From: Actinokineospora xionganensis
GTDB lineage: Bacteria > Actinomycetota > Actinomycetes > Mycobacteriales > Pseudonocardiaceae
DNA length: 64,000 nt
Assembly (NCBI RefSeq): GCF_014323725.1
Contig: NZ_JABVED010000007.1
Location: 244,251-308,250, forward strand
Direction: 5' to 3'
The position numbers and the translations under genes are program-made. Below are positions 6,956 through 15,474 of the stretch, piece after piece; within the stretch, counting starts at the first letter, position 1; each line of letters begins with the position of its first letter. The notes under the pieces are model-generated. The model was given only the letters and a program-made list of their open reading frames with translations. It ran no database searches and was not told where the DNA came from.

Positions 6956-9175
6956 GTGTCGACCGTCCCGGCTGAACTCGACGGCCCGAGCGATGCCGAA
7001 CTGATCGATTCGGTCCGTGCGGGGACCGTGTCGGCCTACGGCCCGCTCTATGAGCGGCACGTCGGCGCGGCGCGCAACCTCGCCCGTCAGCTGGCCCGGT
7101 CCTCCGCGGAGGCCGACGACCTCGTCTCCGAGGCGTTCGCCAAAGTCCTCGACACGCTGCGCCAGGGCCGCGGGCCCGACTCGGCCTTCCGCGCCTACCT
7201 GCTCACCGCGCTGCGCCACACCGCCTATGACAAGACCCGGCGCGACAAGAAGGTCGAGCTGTCCGACGACGTCAGCCAGGTCAGCGGGGTCAACCCGGAC
7301 GCGGTGAGCGTCCCGTTCACCGACACCGCGGTCGCGGGCCTCGAACGCAGCCTCGCCGCGCAGGCGTTCTCGATGCTGCCCGAGCGCTGGCAGGCCGTGC
7401 TGTGGCACACCGAGATCGAAGGCCAGTCCCCCGCCCAGGTCGCCCCACTGCTCGGCCTCACCGCCAACGGCGTCTCCGCGCTCGCCTACCGCGCCCGCGA
7501 GGGCCTGCGCCAGGCCTACCTGCAGGTCCACCTCGCCGAGACCACCGCCGACCGCTGCCGCTCCACCGCCGACCGGCTCGGCTCCTGGGTGCGCGGCGGG
7601 CTGTCCAAGCGGGAGACCGCGCAGGTCGAAGCCCACCTCGACGAGTGCGAGCGCTGCCGCACACTGGCCGCCGAACTGTCCGACATCAACACCGGCCTGC
7701 GCGTCAGCGTCGCCCCGCTGGTGCTGGGTCTGGGCGCCACGGCGGGCTACCTGGCCGCCGCCAAGGCCGCCGCCGGATCCGCTGCCCTCGCGACCGCCGG
7801 TGTCGCCACCGCGAGCGCGGGCGCCGGAGCCGCGGGGGCCGCCGCGAGCGCGCCCCGGCAGTTCCTCGGTGTCGCCGCCTCCGGTGTGGCCCTGGCCGCC
7901 GCCGTCGCGGTCGGGCTGGCGTCCTCGCCGTCGGGCCAGCAGATCCCGGCGGCCGCGCCCGCGCCCACCACCCAGGCCCCGCCGCCCGCACCGCCCGCGC
8001 CACCCGCCACCCAGGCGCCCGCCCCTCCCGCGCAGGTCCCGCCGCCCGCACCGGTGCCGGAGCGGGTGCCCGAGCAGGCGGTACCGCCGCCCGAGCCGAC
8101 ACCGACGGCGACCCCGGCCCCGGCCGACCTGTCCGCCGAGGGACCCGCGCAGGCGCTCTCGCTGGTGCCCGGCGGCGACCCGGTCGACCTGCCGATCACT
8201 GTGCGCAACACCGGCGGCAGTGTGTCGAAGCCGATCAGCGCGACCCTGAACCTGCCGCCCGGCGTCCGCGCGATCTCCGGCCCGAACAAGCTGACCCACA
8301 ACGCCCTGCTGCGCTTCGACGCGCCTCGACAGTCCGCCCAGCGCAGCGACTCCGTGCGCTGCCCGGGCGGCACCGGGTCGGTCACCTGCGGGACAGCCGA
8401 GGGGCTCAACCCGGGCGACTCGGTCACGCTGGTGTTCCGCCTGGTCGCCGATTCCGGCGCCACCGGCGGACAGATCACCGGCACGGTCAGCGCCGGGCAG
8501 CAGCTCACCGTCTCCGTGTCCGTCCCGGTGGTGGTCAAGGAGCCCGCGACGACCGACGGCGTCGACGTGCGTGCCCACGCGACGGCCGACGGCTGGTTCT
8601 CCCAGCTGTGGCCGTGGGAGCGGGAAGTGCTGCTCAAGGTCCGGGTGGTCAACACCGGCACGAGCACCAAGGCGGTCTCGCTCGGCGTGGACGAGGGCGG
8701 GCACCTGATCACGTCGACCCGGCCGGTCCAGTGCGCGGAGACGCCGTCGCAACTGGACTGCGCGACCGAGCCACTGGCGCCGAACCAGGGTGTCAACGTG
8801 GTGTTCCGACTCGGTCGCGGCCACGACCACCCGCACGACGGCAAGGCGCGCAGGATCACCGTCACCGCCGTCCTGGGCACCGCGACCGACCAGGACACGG
8901 TCCGGATCCCCTGGAGCCACGGCCCGGGCTGGCCCGGCCACAACTCGGCCACGGCGACCAACACCAAGCCGACGTCCGACGCGGTCGAGCCGACGAAGCA
9001 CCCCGTGCCGACCAGGACGACGAGTCCCGCTCCGACGCCGACGCCACCCGCGGTGGTGGTCCCGACCCCGACGCCGGAGCCCCCGCCGTCGACCGAGCCG
9101 GGCACCATGCCGACCCCCAACTGCGTCGGCGGCGACCACCGACCGAAGCGCTGGGATGTGCCCTGCCCGAGCTGA
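6956..9175 (+). CDS. Membrane-anchored ECF sigma factor fused to zinc-finger and extracytoplasmic beta domains
   Basis: A 739-residue fusion. Residues ~25-95 are a sigma-70 region 2 (LYERHVGAARNLARQL; AEADDLVSEAFAKVL) and ~130-190 region 4 (LPERWQAVLW; QVAPLLGLTANGVSALAYRA). Then comes an anti-sigma-type zinc finger with probable ligands Cys201, His227, Cys231 and Cys234, hydrophobic segments at ~250-268 and ~302-322, a Pro/Ala-rich stalk (~330-400) and two DUF11/Ig-like beta domains, each with a Cys pair, ending in a Thr/Pro-rich tail. Sigma and anti-sigma parts would face the cytoplasm and the beta domains the cell wall, making a one-protein signalling device. Start at GTG 6956 because AGGGAGGA lies just upstream. 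Groups of ECF factors with such tails are known in actinobacteria (ECF52-like). No separate anti-sigma gene is nearby. Confidence 0.9.
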   Translation: MSTVPAELDGPSDAELIDSVRAGTVSAYGPLYERHVGAARNLARQLARSSAEADDLVSEAFAKVLDTLRQGRGPDSAFRAYLLTALRHTAYDKTRRDKKVELSDDVSQVSGVNPDAVSVPFTDTAVAGLERSLAAQAFSMLPERWQAVLWHTEIEGQSPAQVAPLLGLTANGVSALAYRAREGLRQAYLQVHLAETTADRCRSTADRLGSWVRGGLSKRETAQVEAHLDECERCRTLAAELSDINTGLRVSVAPLVLGLGATAGYLAAAKAAAGSAALATAGVATASAGAGAAGAAASAPRQFLGVAASGVALAAAVAVGLASSPSGQQIPAAAPAPTTQAPPPAPPAPPATQAPAPPAQVPPPAPVPERVPEQAVPPPEPTPTATPAPADLSAEGPAQALSLVPGGDPVDLPITVRNTGGSVSKPISATLNLPPGVRAISGPNKLTHNALLRFDAPRQSAQRSDSVRCPGGTGSVTCGTAEGLNPGDSVTLVFRLVADSGATGGQITGTVSAGQQLTVSVSVPVVVKEPATTDGVDVRAHATADGWFSQLWPWEREVLLKVRVVNTGTSTKAVSLGVDEGGHLITSTRPVQCAETPSQLDCATEPLAPNQGVNVVFRLGRGHDHPHDGKARRITVTAVLGTATDQDTVRIPWSHGPGWPGHNSATATNTKPTSDAVEPTKHPVPTRTTSPAPTPTPPAVVVPTPTPEPPPSTEPGTMPTPNCVGGDHRPKRWDVPCPS

Positions 9176-9227
9176 CCTGGCCCGGACCGCCGGACGCGCT
9201 GAACCCGAGGCTCCGTAGACTGCCGGG

Positions 9228-9788
9228 GTGACCGTCGTCGAGTCCGTGCTGGCCCGCGTTCCGGGGCCGCTGCGCAAGGTGCTGATAAAGCACCGCGAGA
9301 TGCTCAAGTTCGCGATTGTCGGCGGCACGACGTTCGTCATCGACAACGTGATCTGGTACGTCCTGAAGTTCACGGTGCTCGAGGACAAGCCGATCACCGC
9401 GAAGGCGATCGCGGTGATCGTCGCGACGATCGTGTCCTACATCCTCAACCGCGAGTGGTCCTTCCGCACCCGCGGCGGCCGGGAGACCCACCACGAGGCC
9501 GCGCTGTTCTTCCTGATCAGCGGCGGTGGCGTGGCGATCAACCTGATCCCGCCCTACATCTCGCGCTACGTGCTTGATCTGGAGACCCCGCACGTCAGCC
9601 TGCTCGTGCAGGAGATCGCGGACTTCGCCAGCGGGTCGATTCTCGGCATGCTGCTGGCGATGTTCTTCCGGTTCTGGGGCTTCCGGAAGTGGGTCTTCCC
9701 CGATGAGCTGGGCGCGCGCGAAGGCACGCGCGTCTACGACGAGGACGAGCCCGACACCGAGTCCGAGGAAGCCCTGGGCCACTCGTGA
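9228..9788 (+). CDS. GtrA family membrane protein
   Basis: A 186-residue protein with four membrane helices (FAIVGGTTFVIDNVIWYVLK; VIVATIVSYILNREWSF; FFLISGGGVAINLIPPYI; ILGMLLAMFFRFWGFRKWVF), the GtrA/DPMS pattern. GtrA proteins flip or help use polyprenyl-phosphate sugars in cell-wall or lipoglycan glycosylation. The conserved NREWSFR after helix 2 and FRFWGFRKWVF at the end support the family. It begins at GTG 9228, 52 bases after the sigma-factor gene, and has an acidic C-terminal tail. M. tuberculosis has a GtrA protein (Rv3277) at the same place beside purK; a functional link with the GT87-type gene nearby is plausible. Confidence 0.9.
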   Translation: MTVVESVLARVPGPLRKVLIKHREMLKFAIVGGTTFVIDNVIWYVLKFTVLEDKPITAKAIAVIVATIVSYILNREWSFRTRGGRETHHEAALFFLISGGGVAINLIPPYISRYVLDLETPHVSLLVQEIADFASGSILGMLLAMFFRFWGFRKWVFPDELGAREGTRVYDEDEPDTESEEALGHS

Positions 9789-9797
9789 GCTGTTCGG

Positions 9798-9885
9798 CCT
9801 CCCCGGAATTTTCTGTTCGGGTCACCACCGCGCTATAGGTGCGGATCGTCGGTGACCGTGCTCAGCCGTCGTCACGGTGCCCCTT
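9798..9885 (+). repeat. Interspersed ~88-bp intergenic repeat, copy A
   Basis: Starts with CCTCCCCGGAATTTT and ends with GTCGGTGACCGTG, TCAG and GTCACGGTGCCCCTT, separated by a variable ~35-base core. A second copy with nearly the same spacing lies at 25287-25373. ACCGTG and CACGGT near the right end can pair into a small hairpin. Both copies sit just after, or across, the end of a plus-strand gene. Origin and function unknown. Confidence 0.6.
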
Positions 9886-9921
9886 AGGTGCAGGCAAGTC
9901 GTCGCAAGGTTTCGACTGCGG

Positions 9922-11211
9922 CTACCTGGGCGCCCCGTCTGTGGACCAGCGGACTCCCCGCACGTCGCCCGCCTTCGGGACGGGCAGGAACACCGTGAAC
10001 GTCGCCGGGCGCGCGGTGGACAGCTCCAGCCTGCCGCCGTCGGAGTCGACCAGCGCCCGTGCGAGCGCCAGCCCCAGGCCGGTGGAGCCCGCCCCGGACA
10101 CGCCCCGGTCGAAGATGTGCGGCGCCAACTCCTGCGGCACCCCGGCGCCCGCGTCCGTCACCTCCACCACGACCGTGTCCGCCCGGGTGAGGTCGCCGTT
10201 GCGGGCCGACAGGGTCACCGTGCCGCCGCCGTGGCGCAGCGCGTTGTCGAGCAGCACGCCGATCGCCTCGCGCAGCCGGGCGGGGGTGGCCTTGGCGAGC
10301 AACCCCCCGGGCAGCCGCAGGCGCAGCGACCGGCCCTGGGAGCGCAGCGGGCCGCGCCACTCGTCGGCGATGGCGGCGAGTTCGGTCGACAGGTCGATCG
10401 GCTCGGCGTCGACCGCGCGGGCCTCACGCGCGGCGGCGAGCAGTTCGTCGAGGACACCCGCCAGGCGCTCGGCCTGTTCCAGGGCCGCCCCGGCCTCGGC
10501 GGCGGTCTCCGCGTCCGGGGCCGCGGCCAGGGCTTCGAGCCGCAGCTGCAGCGCGGTGAGCCTGCTGCGCAGCTGGTGGGACACATCACTGACCAGGTCG
10601 CGTTCGCGCTGCACGAGCAGGGCGAGCGCGGTCGCCGAGGTGTCGAGGGCTTCCGCGACCAGGTCGAGTTCCTGCAGGTCGTAACGGGTCGGGTCGAGCC
10701 GGAAGTCGCCCGCGCCGAGGCGGGTGGCGCGCTGCGCGACGTGCCGCAGCGGGCGGGCGAGCCTGCGCGCCGTCGCCGTCGCCACCACCGTGCCGATGCC
10801 GACCGTGAGCGCCACGACCAGGGCCACGAGGATGGCCACCTGGGTCTGCCTGGTCCGCATCGGACTGGCGTCGACGGAGAGCCGGACCTGGCCCTGGCCG
10901 ACGATCGGCACGACCTCCGAGACGGTGTCCGGCGGCAGCATCGGCCCGAGGGTCCATTCCCCCTCACCGGGGAGCACCACCGTCAGCCTGCCGTTGGGCG
11001 GCACGGCGAGCTGCACCGTGGTCAGGTCGACGCCCCGGCCGTGCGCGATCTCGTCGTCGAGGGTGGCCGCGATCTGCTGGCCGCGGGCGACGAGGTCCTC
11101 CCTGGTCAGCGACTCCACGACCTGCAGGGCCGTGTAGCCGAGCGGGATGCCGAGGACGAACGCGGTGACCAGCACGGCGATGAGGATGGCGCGGAGGATG
11201 CGGCGGCGCAT
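9922..11211 (-). CDS. Sensor histidine kinase
   Basis: Membrane sensor kinase, 429 residues. An N-terminal membrane helix (~8-30), an extracytoplasmic sensor loop of about 90 residues, a second helix (~123-146) and a HAMP region (ARRLARPLRHVAQRA) precede the dimerisation domain with phospho-acceptor His212 in SDVSHQLRSRLTAL. The ATPase domain has the N box DNALRHG, the G1 box DAGAGVP and the G2 box STGLGLALARALV. The downstream end of the response-regulator gene lies 2 bases away, so the pair forms one operon, regulator first. The signal is unknown. The order HAMP-HisKA-HATPase and SHQLRS-type H box resemble cell-envelope sensors of actinobacteria, but no target is suggested by the neighbours. 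Confidence 0.95.
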   Translation of the reverse strand: MRRRILRAILIAVLVTAFVLGIPLGYTALQVVESLTREDLVARGQQIAATLDDEIAHGRGVDLTTVQLAVPPNGRLTVVLPGEGEWTLGPMLPPDTVSEVVPIVGQGQVRLSVDASPMRTRQTQVAILVALVVALTVGIGTVVATATARRLARPLRHVAQRATRLGAGDFRLDPTRYDLQELDLVAEALDTSATALALLVQRERDLVSDVSHQLRSRLTALQLRLEALAAAPDAETAAEAGAALEQAERLAGVLDELLAAAREARAVDAEPIDLSTELAAIADEWRGPLRSQGRSLRLRLPGGLLAKATPARLREAIGVLLDNALRHGGGTVTLSARNGDLTRADTVVVEVTDAGAGVPQELAPHIFDRGVSGAGSTGLGLALARALVDSDGGRLELSTARPATFTVFLPVPKAGDVRGVRWSTDGAPR

Positions 11212-11213
11212 GG

Positions 11214-11888
11214 CTACTCGGCGTTGAACCGGAAGCCGACGCCGCGCACGGTCGCGATCCGCCGCTCCGCCGGGCCGGGGCCGCCCTCGCCGAGCTTTCG
11301 GCGCAGCCAGGACATGTGCATGTCGAGCGTCTTGCTGCTTTTCAGCTCAGGGTCGCTCCAGACCTCGATGAGGATCTCGTCGCGGGTCACGACCTTGCCC
11401 GCGCGCTGGATCAGCACCCGCAGCAACTCGAACTCCTTGTTGGCCAACGTGATCTCCACACCGTCGACGGTGACCACCCGGGCGGCCAGGTCCATCCGCA
11501 CCCCGTTGACGTCGATCGCGCCCGGCGCCTGGCGGCGCAGCAGCGCGCGGATCCGGGCGAGCAACTCGGCCAGCCGGAACGGCTTGGCGACGTAGTCGTC
11601 GGCGCCCGCGTCGAGCCCGACGACGAAGTCGACCTCGTCGGCGCGGGCGGTCAGCATCAGCACGGGGAGGCTCCGGCCTGCCGCACGCAGCCTGCGGCAC
11701 ACCTCCAGGCCATCGATTCCGGGAAGGCCCAAGTCGAGCACGAGCAGGTCGGGGTGGCTGGTGGAGGCCACCTCGAGCGCTCGGTGTCCGTCGCCCACCA
11801 CCTCGACCTCATAGCCCTCCCGCTGCAGTGCCCGGGAAAGCGGGTCGGCGATGGAGGCATCGTCCTCGGCCAGCAGCACCACGCTCAC
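11214..11888 (-). CDS. OmpR/PhoB-family response regulator
   Basis: DNA-binding response regulator of 224 residues paired with the downstream kinase. The receiver domain has the acidic pair D9/D10, phospho-acceptor Asp52 in LLVLDLGLPG, Thr80 and Lys102 in DDYVAKPF. The C-terminal winged helix (residues ~125-224) has the typical NKEFELLRVLI and ends VRGVGFRFNAE, in line with the OmpR subfamily. Starts at ATG 11888 and is divergent from the hisN-type gene across 33 bp, so their promoters overlap. Confidence 0.96.
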   Translation of the reverse strand: MSVVLLAEDDASIADPLSRALQREGYEVEVVGDGHRALEVASTSHPDLLVLDLGLPGIDGLEVCRRLRAAGRSLPVLMLTARADEVDFVVGLDAGADDYVAKPFRLAELLARIRALLRRQAPGAIDVNGVRMDLAARVVTVDGVEITLANKEFELLRVLIQRAGKVVTRDEILIEVWSDPELKSSKTLDMHMSWLRRKLGEGGPGPAERRIATVRGVGFRFNAE

Positions 11889-11921
11889 GGGGCTCAGCGT
11901 AGGCGTGACACGATCGGAGCT

Positions 11922-12716
11922 GTGTCAAGCGACCTCACCTTCGCCCTGCGGCTGGCCGACGCGGCCGACGCGATCACCCGTTCGCGCTTCCGGGCCACCG
12001 ATCTGGTGGTCGAGCGCAAGCCCGACCGAACCCCCGTGACCGACGCCGACACCGCCGTCGAGGACGCGGTGCGCGCGTTGCTCGCGGAGGAGTTCCCCAC
12101 CGACACGGTCGCGGGCGAGGAACGCGGCGGCACCGTCGGCGCGGGCCGGGCGTGGGTCCTCGACCCGATCGACGGCACCAAGAACTTCCTGCGCGGCGTG
12201 CCCGTGTGGGCGACCCTGATCGCGCTGGTCGAGGACGGCTCGCCGACCGTTGGTGTCGTCAGCGCGCCCGCTCTGGGCAGGCGCTGGTGGGCCGCGCGCG
12301 GCGAGGGCGCCTGGATGTCCACCGACGGGGTCCCGCGGCGCATCGGCGTGTCCCGCGTGCGCGACCTGGAAGACGCCTACCTGTCGACCACGGACCTCGG
12401 GTCATGGACCAAGTACCACTCGCGGGAGCGCTATCTCGCGCTCCTCGACGCCTGCTGGGAGAGCCGCGCGTTCGGCGACTTCTACCAGCACTGCCTGGTC
12501 GCCGAGGGCGCCATCGACATCGCGGCCGAGTGCATCGTCAACCCCTGGGACGTCGCACCGATGCAGGTGCTGATCGAGGAAGCGGGCGGCCGGTTCACCG
12601 ACCTGAGCGGCGTGGCGACGTTCGACGGCGGGTCAGCCCTGTCGACGAACGGCCTCGTCCACGACGCCGCGCTCGGCCTGCTCAAGCACGCCGACGACAC
12701 CGCGCACGACCTGTGA
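11922..12716 (+). CDS. hisN: Histidinol-phosphatase of the inositol monophosphatase family (HisN-type)
   Basis: Mg-dependent phosphatase of 264 residues. Metal and substrate motifs are GEE (residues ~67-69), DPIDGTKNF and NPWDVAPMQVLIEEAGG. Overall resemblance is to the actinobacterial HisN that dephosphorylates histidinol phosphate in histidine synthesis; other family members hydrolyse inositol or fructose phosphates, so substrate is inferred. Start is GTG 11922 (VSSDLTFALRLADAAD); the much longer open frame upstream is antisense to the response regulator. Its last 84 bases overlap, on the opposite strand, the end of the small immunity-like gene. Confidence 0.88.
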   Translation: MSSDLTFALRLADAADAITRSRFRATDLVVERKPDRTPVTDADTAVEDAVRALLAEEFPTDTVAGEERGGTVGAGRAWVLDPIDGTKNFLRGVPVWATLIALVEDGSPTVGVVSAPALGRRWWAARGEGAWMSTDGVPRRIGVSRVRDLEDAYLSTTDLGSWTKYHSRERYLALLDACWESRAFGDFYQHCLVAEGAIDIAAECIVNPWDVAPMQVLIEEAGGRFTDLSGVATFDGGSALSTNGLVHDAALGLLKHADDTAHDL

Positions 12717-12935
12717 CCAGGTGAGCCTGCCGAACAGGTAGTGGCAGGCGACGGTCTCGCTGGTGAAGCGGGCCCAGTCGTAGCGGTTGCCCTGCTCGCG
12801 CCAGAACACCTCCCACCCGTCGCCGTCGCTGTCGCGCAGCAGACACCAGGTGTTGTCGGCTTCGACGCCGACCGAGACGATCCCCTTGGGGATGCCCACG
12901 GCGCGCAGCAGCTCGGTGATCGACTCGGCGTTCAC
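12633..12935 (-). CDS. Probable immunity protein for the TNT-domain toxin
   Basis: A 100-residue protein, GTG start at 12935 overlapping the toxin's TGA (GTGA), so it is translated by coupling from the toxin reading. The middle pattern GWEVFWREQGNRYDWARF followed by SETVACHYLFGRL resembles small proteins encoded directly after TNT-type NAD glycohydrolase toxins (W-E-V-x-Y/F-x-E/Q-x-G ... F-x-S/N-E-x-x-A-C-x-Y-L). It would bind and block the toxin in the producing cell, as IFT does for M. tuberculosis TNT, although it is shorter than IFT. The assignment rests on position and this pattern, not on a proven homology. The 3' end overlaps hisN antisense by 84 bp. Confidence 0.72.
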   Translation of the reverse strand: MNAESITELLRAVGIPKGIVSVGVEADNTWCLLRDSDGDGWEVFWREQGNRYDWARFTSETVACHYLFGRLTWSQVVRGVVGVLEQAERGVVDEAVRRQG

Positions 12936-15466
12936 TGTTGGTCTCCGTGGGTCGTGTCGGCCAGGTAGCCCAGGGCGAGCAGGTCCGCCGCCGACTGGGT
13001 CGCGCGATACCGCTCCCCGCCTCCCGACTGCCCGAACCAGGGCGCCGACACCGAGCGCCAAACCGGGATCGGGCGCAGCACCCGGTAGCGGCGATAGCCG
13101 GCTTCCAGGTGGGCGGGTGGCAGTGAGCGGGCGCCGAACCTGGTGGCGGCGGCGGAGAAGACCCGGCCCTCGGGGGTGCCGAATCGGTCGAGCTCCGTGC
13201 CCTCGGCGAGGACTTCGGGCTCGCCTTCGGCGCTCCCGCCTTCGGGGTAGAGCTCGCCGGGCGGCCACGCGTACTCGACGGGGTGGGCGTCGCGGACGAG
13301 GAAGCGCCGGTCCCAGTCCCGCTCGTGCTCGCCGCCGAGCGGGTCGTACCCCTCGGTCAGCTCGGCGGGCGCGGGCGCGCCGTCCGACGGCGCCGCCGGT
13401 TGGCGGGTGGTGAGGTCGATCAGGCGGGACTCGGGGTGGTCGTCGGCTTCGAACCGCAGGCCCGCGGCGTAGTCCAGTTCGGCGGGCGGGGCCGGGAGCT
13501 GGCGCGCGGGGTGGCTTGTGGCTTTCGGGAGGTGGCCGATGGGGAACATGTGGACCAGGAACAGGGCCAGTGAGCCGGTGGAGACCGGCGGCTCCTGATC
13601 GTGCTGGTCGGGTGCGGGCACGTCGACCGCCGCGACCGCGAACCCGGCGGGCCGCGACACGCCGGGCTGCTGGGCGGGACCCGCACCCTGCCGCGACGGG
13701 GAGTCCGGCGCGCCCGGGTGACCGGCGCCGAGCCGAGACTGGATGTCCTGCGCGCCGCCCGGCTGACCCGATCCCGACCGCGACTGGGTGTCAGCCGCGC
13801 CCGCGTGCGGTTGCCGCGACTGGGTGTCCTGGTGGTCGCCGGGTTGCTGCCGGTTGGCCTGCTGGGCTCCGGGCGCACCGTCGATGGGAGGCCTGCCCGC
13901 GGACTGGCCCCCGCTGTACTGGTTGGGGGCGAAGCCGAGCATCGCGGCGGAGCCCGCCGCCTCCTCCGCCTGCCTGCCCGATCCTTCCGACCGGACCGGC
14001 ATCCCCGGGCCGCCACCCGGCTTGCCACGCTGGTCGGGGACAGGCACCGCGGTGCTCTCGCGTCCCGGTCCGGGCTGCGGCTGGCGACCGCCACCGGCCG
14101 CCGGAGCGCCACCGACGGCACCGCCGCCGAGCACACCGCCGCCCACCGGCCCGCCCGCGAGTCCACCCGCGACCGCGCCGGGACCCGCGGGCGCGGCGCC
14201 CGCAAGCCCACCGCCACCGGGCACACCGCCCACACCTGGGGCGGCGGGCTGGCCGGACTGCGGCTGCGCGCCCGCCGAGGGTGCCGGGGCGTCGAGGACG
14301 GCGGCGGAGGCGGCCTGGACGGAGTCGTTCGCGACGGCCGGGAAACCGGTCGGCGGGGTGGGCGCGTCGGCGATGGCGTCCATCGGGAGGCGGATCGGAC
14401 CGGTGCCCGCGTTGGCGTCGCCGTAGAAGTCGACCACGTTCGCCGGGTCCGCGGTCTCGGCGACCGCACTGGTCGCGCCGTCCGCCGCCTGCATGAGGCC
14501 GGGGGCCATCCCGAGCGCTGCCTCCGAGACGCCGTGGGTCGCGCCCGCGACAGCGCCGGTCACGCCACCCACTGCCTCGGTCACGCCACCCACCGTCTGG
14601 TTCACACCACCGACAGCCGTGTCGGCCACGCCCGCGACAGCGCCGGTCACGCCACCCACGGTCTGGTTCACGCCACCGACAGCCGTGTTGGCCACGCCCG
14701 CGACAGCGCCGGTCACACCGTGCGCTGTCTGGGCCAGTCCCTCCACCGCGCCACCGGCGGTCCCGACGACGCCCGCCGAGAGTCCGGTGGCAGCGTGGCC
14801 CACTGCCTGGGTGAGACCCGAAGTCGTGTTCACGGCGGTGTCGACAAGGGCGCCGGTCGTGCCGATCACCGTCTGCCCGAGCCCGTCCACGACCCCGCCG
14901 AGCAGCGAGGCGCCGTGCGCGCCGGGGTTCGCGTTGACCACGTCCCGGACGGCCGACACGTCCTGCCCCGAACTCGGCTGGACCGCGCTGATCAGGGTTT
15001 CGGTGATGGCGGCGACGTTGACCGCCGTCCCCCGGATCGCCGTGTCCAAGCCCAGCAGCGCGGTCGGGTTCCCGGCCGCGGCGGCCTGGTTCGCGGCGTC
15101 GCTGTTCTTGGCCAGGGCCACCAGGTCGCGGACGATCTCGACCTTCGCCGCGCCCACCTGCTCGGCGGCGTGCTCGAGGCGGTCGGCCGCGCTGACGCAG
15201 TCGCGGGCGGTGCCGGTCAGGTAGCCGGTGTCGGGTGCCACGAACCGGGTCCAGTGGTTCGCCGCGGCCGTGCCGGTCTCGCCCTCGACGGCCGACAGGG
15301 TGGTCCGCGCGACGGTGTCGGCGTCGCCGGTCAGGGTGGACATCTGGGTGCCCGCGTCCCGCCAGGCCTGGGCGGCTTCGCGCATGGCGTCCTCGTCGGC
15401 CTGCGGCCAGGTGACGCCCGCCGCGGTGGCGACGTCGGCGAGTTCGGGGGGCAGTTGGATTCCCAC
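12932..15466 (-). CDS. TNT-domain (NAD+ glycohydrolase) polymorphic toxin, CpnT-like
   Basis: An 844-residue modular toxin. Residues ~1-130 are a helical WXG100-like/CpnT-type N-terminal domain (MGIQLPPELADVATAAGV; ANHWTRFVAPDTGYLTG). Residues ~215-330 are Gly/Val-rich with a 22-residue tandem repeat. Residues ~380-640 are low-complexity Pro/Gly/Gln linker. The C-terminal ~138 residues (from 707) are a TNT domain: YDPLGG, AWPPGELYPEGG, LDRFG, RSLPPAH, APWFGQSGGGERY and LLALGYL. TNT cleaves NAD+ and kills target cells. Start is GTG 15466, 8 bases after the WXG-like gene. Likely exported by an ESX/type VII system encoded elsewhere. Whether every catalytic residue is kept needs alignment; the position commonly Gln in GGGxQ is Glu-Arg here. 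Confidence 0.9.
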   Translation of the reverse strand: MGIQLPPELADVATAAGVTWPQADEDAMREAAQAWRDAGTQMSTLTGDADTVARTTLSAVEGETGTAAANHWTRFVAPDTGYLTGTARDCVSAADRLEHAAEQVGAAKVEIVRDLVALAKNSDAANQAAAAGNPTALLGLDTAIRGTAVNVAAITETLISAVQPSSGQDVSAVRDVVNANPGAHGASLLGGVVDGLGQTVIGTTGALVDTAVNTTSGLTQAVGHAATGLSAGVVGTAGGAVEGLAQTAHGVTGAVAGVANTAVGGVNQTVGGVTGAVAGVADTAVGGVNQTVGGVTEAVGGVTGAVAGATHGVSEAALGMAPGLMQAADGATSAVAETADPANVVDFYGDANAGTGPIRLPMDAIADAPTPPTGFPAVANDSVQAASAAVLDAPAPSAGAQPQSGQPAAPGVGGVPGGGGLAGAAPAGPGAVAGGLAGGPVGGGVLGGGAVGGAPAAGGGRQPQPGPGRESTAVPVPDQRGKPGGGPGMPVRSEGSGRQAEEAAGSAAMLGFAPNQYSGGQSAGRPPIDGAPGAQQANRQQPGDHQDTQSRQPHAGAADTQSRSGSGQPGGAQDIQSRLGAGHPGAPDSPSRQGAGPAQQPGVSRPAGFAVAAVDVPAPDQHDQEPPVSTGSLALFLVHMFPIGHLPKATSHPARQLPAPPAELDYAAGLRFEADDHPESRLIDLTTRQPAAPSDGAPAPAELTEGYDPLGGEHERDWDRRFLVRDAHPVEYAWPPGELYPEGGSAEGEPEVLAEGTELDRFGTPEGRVFSAAATRFGARSLPPAHLEAGYRRYRVLRPIPVWRSVSAPWFGQSGGGERYRATQSAADLLALGYLADTTHGDQQ
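14542..14716 (-). repeat. 66-bp tandem repeat inside the toxin gene
   Basis: The segment beginning GTCTGGTTCAC recurs at 14595 and 14661, a 66-base period, with a further degenerate partial copy to the left. In protein it encodes a 22-residue unit with the core AVGGVNQTVGGVTGAV, so the repeat is in frame and can change copy number without breaking the toxin. It probably forms an extended or helical linker between the export and toxin domains. Confidence 0.8.
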
Positions 15467-15474
15467 GTGTCCCC

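Noticed and set aside
11316-11921. 5' extension of the hisN-type gene
   Set aside because: Antisense to the response regulator; the family N-terminus begins at GTG 11922.
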